A DNA stretch of 64,000 nt from Albibacterium sp963696875 (GCA_963696875.1 CAVOLQ010000001.1:248001-312000), one strand, 5' to 3'; counted from the stretch's first letter, positions 35,025-44,895 are shown. Notes: generated by a model not told the origin, from the sequence alone. Numbers and translations: made by a program.

Positions 35025-36469
35025 TCAGGATTATTTAGGCCAAAGCATAAATATTTGATTTCTGTATATTCATCCAATCCATGTTTTGAGCCTTCGCGGC
35101 CAAGTCCGGATCGTTTTATTCCACCAAAAGGAGCCGAGGCATTGGAAACCAAGCCCGTGTTGATTCCCACCATTCCTGTTTCTATAGCTTCTGAAACTCG
35201 CCAGCAACGATTGATATCCTGGCTGTAAAAATAAGCTGCTAATCCAAATTCGGTCGCATTTGCCATTTCGATGCCTTCCTCTTCAGTTTTAAATCGAAAG
35301 ATGGAGGCGACAGGTCCAAAAGTTTCTTCGGTGGCAATTAATGCATTTGAAGGAACATCTGTTAATACTGTAGGTTCAAAGAATAAGCCTTTTATAACTT
35401 TACCACCCGTTATTATTTTTGCTCCTTTATTTACTGCATCTCGCACATGCTCCTTAACTTTCTTTAATCCAGATTCGTTAATTAACGGACCAATATCCAT
35501 ATTCTTATCCAAGCCGTTTCCTGTTTTTAGTTTAATTACAGCTTCCGCTAATTTTGTAGAAAATTCTTCGAAAACTTGATCCTGTACCAGAAAGCGATTA
35601 GTGGCGACACAAGATTGACCGGAATTACGGAATTTAGCAATAATTGCACCTTCTACTGCTTTTTCGATGTCAGCATCGTCAAAAACCAAGAAAGGCGCAT
35701 TTCCGCCTAATTCAAGAGATATTTTTTTAATAGTATCAGCGGCCTGAGCCATTAAAGTGCGGCCTACTTGTGTAGACCCTGTAAACGAGAGTTTTCTAAC
35801 TAGCTCATTTGTGCTCAATTCCTTCCCCATGCCGGAACTGTCTTTCCCAGTAATAACATTGAAAACTCCTGGAGGAAAGCCTGCGACCACGCTGAGTTTG
35901 GCTAATGCTAAGGCTGTTAGCGGGGTTTCAGAAGCCGGTCTGAGAACAACGGTACAGCCTGCGGCAAGTGCCGGGGCGACCTTCCGAGTAATCATAGCCA
36001 AAGGGAAGTTCCAAGGTGTTATTGCTGCTACTACGCCTATGGGTTGCCTAATCGTAAGCATACGGTTTGCAGGGTTTGAAGAAGGTATGGTTTCACCATA
36101 AGCTCTTGGTGCCTCTTGGGCAAACCAGGACACAAAAGAAGCTCCGTATTTTATTTCTCTCAAGCTTTCTTCTAATGGCTTGCCAGACTCCAATGTCATG
36201 ATTTCGGCTAGTTCATCTTTATGTTCGTTAATTAATGTGAACCACCTTGTCAATATGTCGCCTCGGTACTGTGCGGTAGTTTTTTTCCAGCTAATCCAAG
36301 CGGCTGAAGCTGAATTTATAGCATTCTTCGCATCTTCGATGGTAAGGTTAGCTACGTTTGAAATAACTTCATTGTTGGCAGGATTGAGGACTTCAAAAGT
36401 GTTTTTTCCTTTTACCCATGCTCCATTTATAAAAGATTCGTCAATTATTAACTGGTTTGATGCGTCCAT
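35021..36469 (-). CDS. gabD: NAD(P)-dependent succinate-semialdehyde dehydrogenase
   Basis: An aldehyde dehydrogenase of 482 aa, closest in look to GabD. It has TPWNFPLAMITRKVAPALAA for cofactor and fold, the nucleotide-binding SFTGSTQVG, the general-base Glu in LELGGNAPF, and the nucleophile Cys in FRNSGQSCVATNRF. The SSA preference is inferred from overall similarity (ESGKPLEESLREIKYGA, FGGIKRSGLGREGSKHG) and is not certain; a broader semialdehyde range is possible. No gabT is adjacent. It is monocistronic and convergent with cbpM. Confidence 0.88.
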   Translation of the reverse strand: MDASNQLIIDESFINGAWVKGKNTFEVLNPANNEVISNVANLTIEDAKNAINSASAAWISWKKTTAQYRGDILTRWFTLINEHKDELAEIMTLESGKPLEESLREIKYGASFVSWFAQEAPRAYGETIPSSNPANRMLTIRQPIGVVAAITPWNFPLAMITRKVAPALAAGCTVVLRPASETPLTALALAKLSVVAGFPPGVFNVITGKDSSGMGKELSTNELVRKLSFTGSTQVGRTLMAQAADTIKKISLELGGNAPFLVFDDADIEKAVEGAIIAKFRNSGQSCVATNRFLVQDQVFEEFSTKLAEAVIKLKTGNGLDKNMDIGPLINESGLKKVKEHVRDAVNKGAKIITGGKVIKGLFFEPTVLTDVPSNALIATEETFGPVASIFRFKTEEEGIEMANATEFGLAAYFYSQDINRCWRVSEAIETGMVGINTGLVSNASAPFGGIKRSGLGREGSKHGLDEYTEIKYLCFGLNNPD

Positions 36470-36614
36470 ATGTGCATTGATTGCTTTAGTCCTTAATATA
36501 AGAGTTTTTATTGGAAGATAGTTTTTTTAATTTAAAAATTAGTGCGCGATTTGAATATTGGAAAGTCTAATTAAAAAGCAATAACTTTGTTGCGACTTAA
36601 ACCCATGCTGTCCA

Positions 36615-37565
36615 ATGACGAGACTCAGTCTATTTTTTTGTTTTTCTATATTTTTTTTTTCTAGCCTTGCTCAGGTTTCACCTACTCAGAATGTTTGGCA
36701 AATGGAGATGGAAAGAGAAATGGAAGAATCGAGAATTCAGGACTCAATTCGCCATGCCCAAGATTCCTTGCAAATGCTTTGGGTTAAATTCCATTCATCA
36801 GCTCGACCGAATCAATTTATTGATAGTCTAAAGGAGGTGTATACAGTTAACGATGGTGATCTTTTCGCTTGGCGTGACCAATTTAAGGGGAATGTAGAAA
36901 ACTTAATTAAGGGGGAACCAAAGAAGCATCGAGAATTATGGGTGCTTTTAGTTTTAGGTATTATCATTTTGTTTTTTTCAATCATAAAGTTTAATTATTC
37001 ATCCCAGTTAAACGTCATGATGCATGCCTTTTATAGTAATACTGCTTTAACACAAATAAATAAAGCAGAAAAAGTCTATAATCGATGGCCCTTTATTCTA
37101 TTGTACGTTTTATTCGGCTTCATATTTGGGATGTTCATATTTTTGGGTGCAGGTGCGTTCTATTCCTCAATATTTAAATTAGATATAAGCTTTTATCTCT
37201 TAGTTTCATTTGCGATTATTATGTATTTCTCGCTAAAGGTAGTAGTGATTAAACTTCTTGGCTTTGTTTTTGAAGTTCAACCGATTTCTAAAGAGTATAA
37301 TTCAATTCTTTTCTTGAGTTATTTCAATTCCGCTATTCTTTTACTCCCCGTTATAATCGCTTTTGCACTTTTGCCACAAGCGCAGATTGATTATTTATTC
37401 GCTATTTTCTCTGCGGTAGTGCTTTTGTTCTTCACATTACAGTTTGTGCGTGTATGCTATTACACATTAATAACATATAAGTTTTCAAAGTTTTATTTAT
37501 TTCTGTATTTTTGCGCTTTAGAGATAGGTCCAATAATTATAATCATTAAGGCAATTGGACTATAA
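36615..37565 (+). CDS. DUF4271 multi-pass membrane protein
   Basis: A 316-aa protein with a Sec-type N-terminus (RLSLFFCFSIFFFSSLAQ), a soluble periplasmic segment (about 20-110) rich in Glu/Arg, then seven or eight membrane helices. It is of the DUF4271 family. It precedes hemD by 14 bp, and that pair stands upstream of gldK in many Bacteroidetes, so an envelope role linked to type IX secretion is a reasonable but unproved idea. The family has no known function. Confidence 0.82.
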   Translation: MTRLSLFFCFSIFFFSSLAQVSPTQNVWQMEMEREMEESRIQDSIRHAQDSLQMLWVKFHSSARPNQFIDSLKEVYTVNDGDLFAWRDQFKGNVENLIKGEPKKHRELWVLLVLGIIILFFSIIKFNYSSQLNVMMHAFYSNTALTQINKAEKVYNRWPFILLYVLFGFIFGMFIFLGAGAFYSSIFKLDISFYLLVSFAIIMYFSLKVVVIKLLGFVFEVQPISKEYNSILFLSYFNSAILLLPVIIAFALLPQAQIDYLFAIFSAVVLLFFTLQFVRVCYYTLITYKFSKFYLFLYFCALEIGPIIIIIKAIGL

Positions 37566-37579
37566 CTTAAAAATAAAAC

Positions 37580-38350
37580 ATGGAAGAATTGACCGAAGAA
37601 AGAGCTAAAAGAGTTAAAAGCATTCTCGTTACCTTACCGAAGCCTGCAAGCGAAAAATCTCCTTATTTTACTCTGGCTGAAAAGTATAATTTAAAGCTTG
37701 ATTTCAGAGCATTTATTCACGTGGAAGGTGTTCCTGCTCGTGACTTCAGGAAACAAAAAATTAATTTAAAAGATTTTACCGCTATAATAATTACTAGCCG
37801 GAATGCTGCTGATCATTTTTTTAGAGTATGTGAAGAGATGCGTTATGAAGTACCTGCAGATTTAAAGTATTTTTGTCTTTCTGAGACCATTGCACTATAC
37901 CTTCAGAAGTATATTCAATACCGCAAACGCAAAATCTTTTTCGGCAAGCAAACAGCGCAGGATTTAGAGGAGGTATTAAAAAAACATGCTGATGAGCGCT
38001 TTTTATACCCTTGTTCTGATGTTGCAGGTGAGGAAACACAGAATTGGCTCCAAGAAAATGGTTACAACTTTGCCCCTGCCGTCTTATTTAAGACTGTAGT
38101 GAGTGATTTGTCAGATTTGAAGGAGGTCTTTTATGATATTATTGTATTTTTTAGTCCTTCTAGTGTTCAATCGTTATACGAAAACTTTCCTGATTTTGAA
38201 CAGAAAGGAACACGATTGGCAGCTTTTGGTCCAGCTACTCAACAAGCTTTATTAGATAGAGGATTAATTTTAGATATTGTAGCCCCAACTCCTGAAGCTC
38301 CTAGTATGACAATGGCAGTGGAGCAGTATATTATTGAAGCTAATAAATAA
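37580..38350 (+). CDS. hemD: Uroporphyrinogen-III synthase
   Basis: Haem pathway enzyme that cyclises hydroxymethylbilane to uroporphyrinogen III. The 256-aa protein has the two-domain alpha/beta layout of a low-identity family. Typical cues are AIIITSRNAADHFF, the YPCSDVAGEE block, IVFFSPSSVQSLYENF, and LAAFGPATQQALLDRGL near the C-terminus. Other haem genes (hemE, hemJ) lie 9-10 kb downstream. The stop is followed by a terminator. Confidence 0.88.
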   Translation: MEELTEERAKRVKSILVTLPKPASEKSPYFTLAEKYNLKLDFRAFIHVEGVPARDFRKQKINLKDFTAIIITSRNAADHFFRVCEEMRYEVPADLKYFCLSETIALYLQKYIQYRKRKIFFGKQTAQDLEEVLKKHADERFLYPCSDVAGEETQNWLQENGYNFAPAVLFKTVVSDLSDLKEVFYDIIVFFSPSSVQSLYENFPDFEQKGTRLAAFGPATQQALLDRGLILDIVAPTPEAPSMTMAVEQYIIEANK

Positions 38351-38407
38351 AGTCCTAGTTAAATAAGAAAACCTTTGTATATTAGCAAGGTTGTAAGGAC
38401 TTTTTTT
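38349..38407 (+). terminator. Terminator after hemD
   Basis: AAAGTCCT pairs with AGGACTTT as an outer stem, with a second stem AACCTT/AAGGTT inside, followed by a seven-T run. It separates hemD from gldK. Confidence 0.75.
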
Positions 38408-38470
38408 ATTGAATTCTATATTCTTAATAATGCCTATAGCGCATTGATTTTCCGGACTTTAAATTGATTT

Positions 38471-39757
38471 ATGGTAAAGAATTACTTCTTATTCGTCATA
38501 TTGTTTTTCGTTTTGTTGATTGGCTTTAGAGGTCGTTCAGTGAATAATGTCGGAAGGGCATTAGAGAATAATTATGGTATGGTCTTCGTTAAAGGCGGCA
38601 CATTTATACTTGGACAAGCAGATAGCGATAGCACGCTAAGTATATTTTCTCACCTTACCGACGATGAAAAAAAAGTTTCCATAACGTCCTTTTATATGGA
38701 TGAAGGCGAGGTTACTAACAAGCAATATCGAGAGTTTGTAATATGGGTTAGAGATTCAATTGCTATTTCAAATTACTTAGATGATAGTCAATATTATTTA
38801 CCAGGGGTAACAAGCACCGATCGATTAATCGATTGGCCGAAAGTAACCAAAGGGAAATCCTTTTGGGCTAGCAATGATGAATTGGTAAAAGAGCGACTTT
38901 CGGGAATGTTCTATCAAGGCGCAGATAGGGTATTTGGCCGCGACGAGCTTGACGTAAGTCTGTTGAAATATAATTATGAGTATTTTGATTTAAAAGCAGC
39001 CGCTGAGAATAGGGATAAAAACTTACCTAGGTCTGCATTTATTATTCGAGATACGGTTTCAATTTATCCAGATACCTTATCATGGATATCCGATTTTCAG
39101 TATGCTAAAAACGAGGCTATGGCGCAAAGCTATTTTTCCAATCCTGCATACGATGATTATCCAGTAGTGGGCATAACTTGGAAGCAAGCCAATGCATTTA
39201 ATAATTGGCGAACAAAGAAATTGGAAAGGGAGCTTAATTCGAAGAAATCACTTTCTGGAACAAATTTGGTGTTCCAATTACCAACGGATGCACAATGGGA
39301 ATACGCAGCAAGAGCGGGTGAAATGAACACCCGTTACCCTTGGGGAAATGATCTTTGCGATGAGAAAGATTGTTTGTTTGCGAACTTTAAAACTGAGTAC
39401 GGCAATTATTTAAATGGCAACTCAAATATAATCGTCCCAGCGTATGCTTACGAAAGTAACAAATTTGGTCTATATAATATGGCAGGGAACGTTGCCGAAT
39501 GGACTTCCTCTTCTTTCGATGAGTCAGCAAATATATTTGTTCACGATTTAAATCCGGACTATAGTTATGATGCAAAAGACTCAGATCCTGATGCGTTAAA
39601 AAGACGTGTAGTTCGAGGAGGATCGTGGAAGGATTCTGAATATTTTTTAAGAAATTCAACAAGAACATTCGAGTACCAAAATAATGCGAAATCATACATT
39701 GGTTTTCGATCCATTGTCGTTGTACCCGGTAATCATTCCAGTAAAAAAAGAAAATAA
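38471..39757 (+). CDS. gldK: Type IX secretion protein GldK (PorK), lipobox Cys replaced
   Basis: A 428-aa SUMF1/formylglycine-enzyme-fold protein. By family it forms the periplasmic ring of the type IX secretion system with GldN and is a lipoprotein. Fold motifs are MVFVKGGTFILGQ, MDEGEVTNKQYREFV, LPTDAQWEYAARAGE, YNMAGNVAEWTSSSF, RRVVRGGSWKDS and FRSIV. The N-terminus LLIGFRGRS looks exactly like a lipobox with Phe19 (TTT) where Cys (TGT) is expected. An in-frame TGA just upstream rules out an earlier start. It heads the gldKLMN operon. Confidence 0.93.
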   Translation: MVKNYFLFVILFFVLLIGFRGRSVNNVGRALENNYGMVFVKGGTFILGQADSDSTLSIFSHLTDDEKKVSITSFYMDEGEVTNKQYREFVIWVRDSIAISNYLDDSQYYLPGVTSTDRLIDWPKVTKGKSFWASNDELVKERLSGMFYQGADRVFGRDELDVSLLKYNYEYFDLKAAAENRDKNLPRSAFIIRDTVSIYPDTLSWISDFQYAKNEAMAQSYFSNPAYDDYPVVGITWKQANAFNNWRTKKLERELNSKKSLSGTNLVFQLPTDAQWEYAARAGEMNTRYPWGNDLCDEKDCLFANFKTEYGNYLNGNSNIIVPAYAYESNKFGLYNMAGNVAEWTSSSFDESANIFVHDLNPDYSYDAKDSDPDALKRRVVRGGSWKDSEYFLRNSTRTFEYQNNAKSYIGFRSIVVVPGNHSSKKRK

Positions 39758-39761
39758 TCCA

Positions 39762-40529
39762 ATGTCGAAAAGCTTAAATATGGCAAATAAGAAAAAAGGA
39801 AAAATAGGCATCGATTCCTTTATATCATGGGGTGCCACAATTGTTATTGTCGGATTAATGTTTAAACTTCAGCATTGGGAATGGGGCGATTGGATGATCG
39901 TAATCGGACTGGGTACCGAAGCCATTCTCTTTCTTTTGTTGGGTTTTCAATCGATAGGATCTGACTCTAGCGAAGACAATGAGGTTTCAACAGTGCAGGT
40001 ATCAGGACATACCGCAGCTTTAGATTCTATGTTACAAAACGCAGAAATCAGCCAAGAGACAATCAATAATTTGGGATTGGGACTAAAAAGCTTCAGTGAC
40101 ACTGTAGGTGCAATATCAAAAGTTGCAGACTCAACAGTTGCAACTGATGAGTTCGTTAAGAAAATGAAATCGGCCTCTTTAGGCTTCGATAAGTTTAATT
40201 CCGCTTTCGAAAAAGCTACTGCAGACCTTACTAGTATCGGGGTGGGCAAAATAGATACATCCTCTTATAATGATCAAATCCAGGAGTTATCCCAAAAGCT
40301 GAAATCTTTAAATGCAGTTTACGCAAAAGAATTGCAAGAGTCCAGTTTAACCTTCCAATCCATGACGGGTCATTATGCCAATATAGCAGAAACGCTCAAC
40401 AGTTTGAACGATTCAACTGTAGAAACTAGGATGTTTAAGGAACAGGTGAGTCAGTTAAATAAAAACCTAGCTTCTTTAAATGCTGTCTACGGAAATATGT
40501 TGGCTGCTATGAATCAAAAGGTAGCATAG
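39762..40529 (+). CDS. gldL: Type IX secretion/gliding motor subunit GldL (PorL)
   Basis: Inner-membrane protein that forms, with GldM, the proton-driven motor of type IX secretion. From the ATG at 39762 it has 255 aa; an ATG at 39780 is also possible. There are two close membrane helices (about residues 18-36 and 45-65) with the conserved Glu region (GLGTEAILFLLLGFQS), then a long soluble helical part rich in Ser/Leu repeats (SLNAVYAKELQESS, LASLNAVYGNMLAAMN). It begins 4 bp after the gldK stop. Confidence 0.93.
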   Translation: MSKSLNMANKKKGKIGIDSFISWGATIVIVGLMFKLQHWEWGDWMIVIGLGTEAILFLLLGFQSIGSDSSEDNEVSTVQVSGHTAALDSMLQNAEISQETINNLGLGLKSFSDTVGAISKVADSTVATDEFVKKMKSASLGFDKFNSAFEKATADLTSIGVGKIDTSSYNDQIQELSQKLKSLNAVYAKELQESSLTFQSMTGHYANIAETLNSLNDSTVETRMFKEQVSQLNKNLASLNAVYGNMLAAMNQKVA

Positions 40530-40555
40530 TGGTTTGCATTATTTAAGTTATCAGA

Positions 40556-42076
40556 ATGGCAAAAGTTAAACAAACTCCTAGGCAAAAGATGATAGGAATT
40601 TTATATTTAGTGTTACTAGGCTTAGTGGCATTAAATGTAAGTGACTCTATTTTGGATGCATTTAGGAATTTAACAGTCAGCTTGAGTAGTTCCACTCAAA
40701 ATACACAAGCGGGGATCGACAATATGTTTGAAGCCTTTCGTGCAACAAAGTTGAAAGATCAACCTGAAAGGGCGGAGCCTATTTTAGCGAAAGCTGAAAT
40801 GGCCAGTATGCATGCTAATAATCTTATCTCTCATATTGACAGTTTAGGTTTACTATTGAGTACTGAAGGCGGTGGCTTACATGAGAAAACAGGAGATTTA
40901 AAGAAACGAAGCAGCTTAGATATTTCTACGAGATTAATGATTAAGCAAGGCCGAGCAAAAATATTAAAAGAGAAAATTAATGCAACTCGGGATGTTTTAA
41001 ACGAAATTTCTGATAATGGCGTTAATCTTTCATTAGAAGCAATAGACCCACCAATTTGGGGAGGAATAAAGAAAACCTGGGAAGAGGCCAACTTTGGTGC
41101 AGGGATCCCCTTAGCTGCCTCTATCACTTCTTTAGAAAAAATAAAAGCGGATGTAAAAAATGCAGAATCTGCCATTGTTAAGCAGATCTTTGGTCAAATA
41201 GACATGGCAGTAGTAAATTTGGACCGCTTCTCAGCGGTTGCCGTTGCTCCATCTTCCTATATTGTTCAAGGTCAGCCCTTCTCCGCAGAAGTCTTCTTGA
41301 CAGCTTACGATTCAAAATCCAATCCAGAGATCTTTGTCAACAATAGCCCAGTATCGGTTGTCGACGGAAAGGGAACTTATGTGGTGAATACCAATAGCGA
41401 AGGGATATACAACTGGACAGGTAAAATCCGAGTACAACAAGCAGACGGAACCACTAAGGAATACGAAACCGCTCCGCAAACCTATCAGGTTGCCAGACCT
41501 TCTGCAGTGGTTTCTCCTGATAAGATGAATGTCTTGTACATAGGTGTTCCGAACCCAATATCAGTATCCGCTCCGGGCATTCCAAAAGAAAACCTTAAGG
41601 TTTCTATTTCTGGCGGCACAATATCCGGCTCAAACGGAAAATATTCCGTAAATGTTAATACAAGAGGAGAAGCAAATATAACTGTATCAGCAACTGTTAA
41701 TAATAAAAGCCAAACCTTATCCTCTACATTATTTCGGGTAAAGCCAATCCCAAAACCCACGCCACAATTTGGAGGCAAATCTGGAGGAGGCTTATCGGCC
41801 GTAGCATTAAAAAATCAAAAGCAGATTTTTGCTAGGCTGGAAGATTTTGAGTTTGATGCCAAATTTACCATTGATCGATTCTCTTTAGTGATTGCGATAC
41901 CAAGAGCGGACGCATTAGGGCCTTTTAACTCAAGCAGCAGCAATCTAAGTGCGCAAATGGTTTCGGCGATGCAGAGTATTTCGCCTGGAGCCCGAGTAAT
42001 TTTTGATAATATTATAGCAACAGGGCCAGATGGTATTCAGAGAAGTTTGGATCCAATGGTTTTTACAGCTCAGTAA
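40556..42076 (+). CDS. gldM: Type IX secretion/gliding motor subunit GldM (PorM)
   Basis: Single-pass inner-membrane protein whose large periplasmic part spans to the GldK/GldN ring. The 506-aa protein has an N-terminal cytoplasmic tip (AKVKQTPRQKMIG), a membrane helix (about residues 14-32, ILYLVLLGLVALNVS), a helical domain with FEAFRATKLKDQPE, and beta-rich D2-D4 domains containing SSYIVQGQPFSAEVFL and NVLYIGVPNPISVSAPG. It lies 26 bp after gldL. Confidence 0.95.
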   Translation: MAKVKQTPRQKMIGILYLVLLGLVALNVSDSILDAFRNLTVSLSSSTQNTQAGIDNMFEAFRATKLKDQPERAEPILAKAEMASMHANNLISHIDSLGLLLSTEGGGLHEKTGDLKKRSSLDISTRLMIKQGRAKILKEKINATRDVLNEISDNGVNLSLEAIDPPIWGGIKKTWEEANFGAGIPLAASITSLEKIKADVKNAESAIVKQIFGQIDMAVVNLDRFSAVAVAPSSYIVQGQPFSAEVFLTAYDSKSNPEIFVNNSPVSVVDGKGTYVVNTNSEGIYNWTGKIRVQQADGTTKEYETAPQTYQVARPSAVVSPDKMNVLYIGVPNPISVSAPGIPKENLKVSISGGTISGSNGKYSVNVNTRGEANITVSATVNNKSQTLSSTLFRVKPIPKPTPQFGGKSGGGLSAVALKNQKQIFARLEDFEFDAKFTIDRFSLVIAIPRADALGPFNSSSSNLSAQMVSAMQSISPGARVIFDNIIATGPDGIQRSLDPMVFTAQ

Positions 42077-42089
42077 ATTGATGAATATC

Positions 42090-43010
42090 ATGAAAAAAAT
42101 CTTTTTAGTAATTTGTTTGTGTATGGCTACCCAAATTCTTTTGGCACAACAAGCGAGTACTTCTCCCGGACAGTTCGAAGATAGTCCTCCAATTGATGGT
42201 TACGCGATAAAGTCGGACATTCAAAACAGAAGGGTTATCCCTTATTCAAATGTGCGAACGGGAGACGTTGTTTTTAGCAAGAGGATTTGGCGAGAAATGG
42301 ATTTGACGGACAATAAGAACCATGTTTTTGCATCACCTAAAGCAAAGTTGATCGATGTATTAATACATGCTGTATTGGCTGGAGAACTGACGGCATATGA
42401 TCCTACACCTACAAAAGAAGATCCTACAGGTGATTCATTCCTAAAGAGGCTGCCTCCGGATCAGGCACTATCAAGATTTGTAGACAGTGTATTGGTTCCT
42501 GAATTTGATAATGAGGGCTATGAAGTAAGTTCAACCATGATGGCAGGAGAGTTTAACTCCGATAGTGTCACCCGCTTTCGGATAAAGGAGGACTGGTTTT
42601 ACGATAGACAACGCTCCGTATTTGAACCAAGAATAGTTGGTATTGCTCCTTTGATGAAAATCAATATGGGCGGGGTTTCCTTAGATGAGCAGCCTGCATT
42701 CTGGATTTATTTTCCCGAAGCAAGACATATTTTAGTCAATAAGCAAGTTGCGGACCCTGTTAACGATGCATTAGGAATTAGCTTTGATGATTTGTTTACA
42801 CGGAGACAGTTTTCTTCTACTATTATTAAAGAATCTAATCCACAGGATTTACGAATAAAAGATTATATGCAGGGTGTCGACGAGTCTTTGGAAGCGGAGA
42901 GAATAGAGGGTAAATTAGGAGAGTATGATCGGTCGATATGGATTGATATCCCTGAGAAAGCAGAAAAACAAAAGCGAGGGCTGTTTGGTAGAAAAAAAGA
43001 AAAACGGTAA
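42090..43010 (+). CDS. gldN: Type IX secretion protein GldN (PorN)
   Basis: Periplasmic partner of GldK in the secretion ring. The start at 42090 gives a clean signal peptide (MKKIFLVICLCMATQILLAQ); an ATG at 42081 adds three residues and is equally possible. The 306-aa protein has the family blocks VVFSKRIWREMDLTDNKNH, FRIKEDWFYDRQRSV, FEPRIVGIAPL and QPAFWIYFPEARHILVNK. It ends in a Lys/Arg-rich tail. The start lies 13 bp after the gldM stop. It is the last gene of the gld operon and convergent with uvrC, 2 bp away. Confidence 0.93.
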   Translation: MKKIFLVICLCMATQILLAQQASTSPGQFEDSPPIDGYAIKSDIQNRRVIPYSNVRTGDVVFSKRIWREMDLTDNKNHVFASPKAKLIDVLIHAVLAGELTAYDPTPTKEDPTGDSFLKRLPPDQALSRFVDSVLVPEFDNEGYEVSSTMMAGEFNSDSVTRFRIKEDWFYDRQRSVFEPRIVGIAPLMKINMGGVSLDEQPAFWIYFPEARHILVNKQVADPVNDALGISFDDLFTRRQFSSTIIKESNPQDLRIKDYMQGVDESLEAERIEGKLGEYDRSIWIDIPEKAEKQKRGLFGRKKEKR

Positions 43011-43012
43011 AT

Positions 43013-44827
43013 TTATTTCTTTTTTTCAATCGCTGAAGCAAAATGAGCTCTTAGGCTTTCAATTTGGCTTGGACCCAGTATTGTACGCAATTCACTATCT
43101 GAAGCTTCTTTAATTTTCTTTACGGACTTAAGTTTTTTCAGGAGCTTTTCTGATGTAACCTTTCCAATTCCTGGTATTTCTGTCAATTCCGTCTTAAATG
43201 TCTTTCGACTTCTTTGATTTCTATGGAAGGTGATGCCAAAACGATGGGCTTCATCACGTAATTGTTGAATAATGCGTAAGGTTTCAGACCGCTTATCTAA
43301 ATATAACGGAAAGGAATCACCTGGATAATACAGCTCTTCTAGCCGTTTAGCAATGCCAATGACGGTTAGCTGGTTGGCAATGCCTAGTTTCTCCAGACTC
43401 TTTAATGCGGAGGATAATTGCCCTTTTCCACCATCAATTATGATAAGCTGAGGCAAATCGCCTTCTTCCTCTAGAACGCGCTTATATCGTCTATAAACAG
43501 CCTCCTCCATTGTTGCGAAATCATCAGGACCTTCAACGGTTTTCACGTTAAAATGTCGGTATTCTTTTTTCGAAGGCTTTGCGTCTCTGAAAACGACAAT
43601 GGCAGAAACAGGGTATTGACCTTGAATGTTGGAATTATCGAAGCATTCAATATGTTTCGGTAATTGGTTCATTCTAAGATCTACTTGCATCCGAGTCAAG
43701 ATCCTGGTAGTGCGTATTTCGGGATTCAGTTTTTCGTATTGATTTAAACGTTCTTTCTTAAAGAAGAGAACATTTTTCTCAGACAATTCTAAGAGTTTCT
43801 TCTTCTCTCCACGTTGCGGTACAATAAATTTAAAATCATCGCTTTCCATGCCCATATCAAAAGGGACAACGATCTCTTTTGAAGAACTATTAAAGCGCGA
43901 ACGGAACTCCGGAATCGCCAAGCTTAGTAAGTCGTGATCACTTTCATCTAAGCGCTTTTTTAATTCTATGGTTTGAGTTTGAATAATGGCGCCATTCATT
44001 ACTTTCAAGAAGTTTACAAAAGCAATACCGTCCTCCGATGCAATGCTAAATACATCAACATTGCTTACCGAGGTACTAACAACGGTTGATTTGCTTTGGT
44101 AATTAGATAGCAAATCTAGCTTGTGCTTAATGCGTTGCGCTTCTTCAAAGTTTAGGTGAGAAACAGCAATCTCCAAGTCGTCTTTTAATTTGTTTACAAC
44201 AATCCCCGTCTTACCTTGCAAGATGTCTTGGATAAGCTCAATGTTTTTTAGGTATTCTTCTTCCGATTGAAGGTTTTCACATGGACCCATGCAGTTTCCG
44301 ATCTGGTATTCTAAGCAAACTTTAAACTTTCCTTGACGGATAGCTTCGTCGCTGAATTTCAAATTGCAAGTTCTAATCGGAAATATTTCTTTGATTACGT
44401 TTAGGATGGCGTGCATCATTCCAACTGAGGCATAGGGCCCGAAATATTTAGACCCATCTTTTATTACTCTTCTAGTCCAGAAAACCCGAGGAAAAGGTTC
44501 ATTTTTGATAACAATCCAAGGGTAGGTCTTGTCGTCCTTAAGCATGACATTATAGCGAGGCTGATGCTTCTTAATTAAGCTATTTTCTAATAGCCAAGCA
44601 TCAATCTCTGTATCGACAAGCGTAAAAGTAATTTTCCTAATCTTTCTTACTAATACTCGAGTCTTAGCATTCAGCTGCTGGTCGTTGACAAAATAGGAAT
44701 TTACCCGGTTTCTTAAATCTTTGGCTTTACCAATATAAATTAATTGACCATCGGAGTCCCAATATTGATAAACACCGGGTTTATGAGGAATTTTTTGGAT
44801 TTCTTTACGATGATCAAAATTTGCCAT
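43013..44827 (-). CDS. uvrC: Excinuclease ABC subunit C
   Basis: Dual endonuclease of nucleotide excision repair. From the ATG at 44827 it has 604 aa; a TTG three codons earlier is less likely. It has an N-terminal GIY-YIG domain (HKPGVYQYWDSDGQLIYIGKAK, split as HKPGVYQYW and LIYIGKAKDLRNRV), a UVR helical motif (LEIAVSHLNFEEAQRIKHKL), and an RNase H-like catalytic domain with CFDNSNIQG and IIDGGKGQL. Two C-terminal helix-hairpin-helix motifs follow (ELTEIPGIGKVTSEKLLKKL). All parts appear intact. Confidence 0.97.
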   Translation of the reverse strand: MANFDHRKEIQKIPHKPGVYQYWDSDGQLIYIGKAKDLRNRVNSYFVNDQQLNAKTRVLVRKIRKITFTLVDTEIDAWLLENSLIKKHQPRYNVMLKDDKTYPWIVIKNEPFPRVFWTRRVIKDGSKYFGPYASVGMMHAILNVIKEIFPIRTCNLKFSDEAIRQGKFKVCLEYQIGNCMGPCENLQSEEEYLKNIELIQDILQGKTGIVVNKLKDDLEIAVSHLNFEEAQRIKHKLDLLSNYQSKSTVVSTSVSNVDVFSIASEDGIAFVNFLKVMNGAIIQTQTIELKKRLDESDHDLLSLAIPEFRSRFNSSSKEIVVPFDMGMESDDFKFIVPQRGEKKKLLELSEKNVLFFKKERLNQYEKLNPEIRTTRILTRMQVDLRMNQLPKHIECFDNSNIQGQYPVSAIVVFRDAKPSKKEYRHFNVKTVEGPDDFATMEEAVYRRYKRVLEEEGDLPQLIIIDGGKGQLSSALKSLEKLGIANQLTVIGIAKRLEELYYPGDSFPLYLDKRSETLRIIQQLRDEAHRFGITFHRNQRSRKTFKTELTEIPGIGKVTSEKLLKKLKSVKKIKEASDSELRTILGPSQIESLRAHFASAIEKKK

Positions 44828-44895
44828 ATCTTGCAATACAAAGTTAGGAAATGGCTCTATATATTCCTCTCTTTATTGTCATAATTGATATCCAC

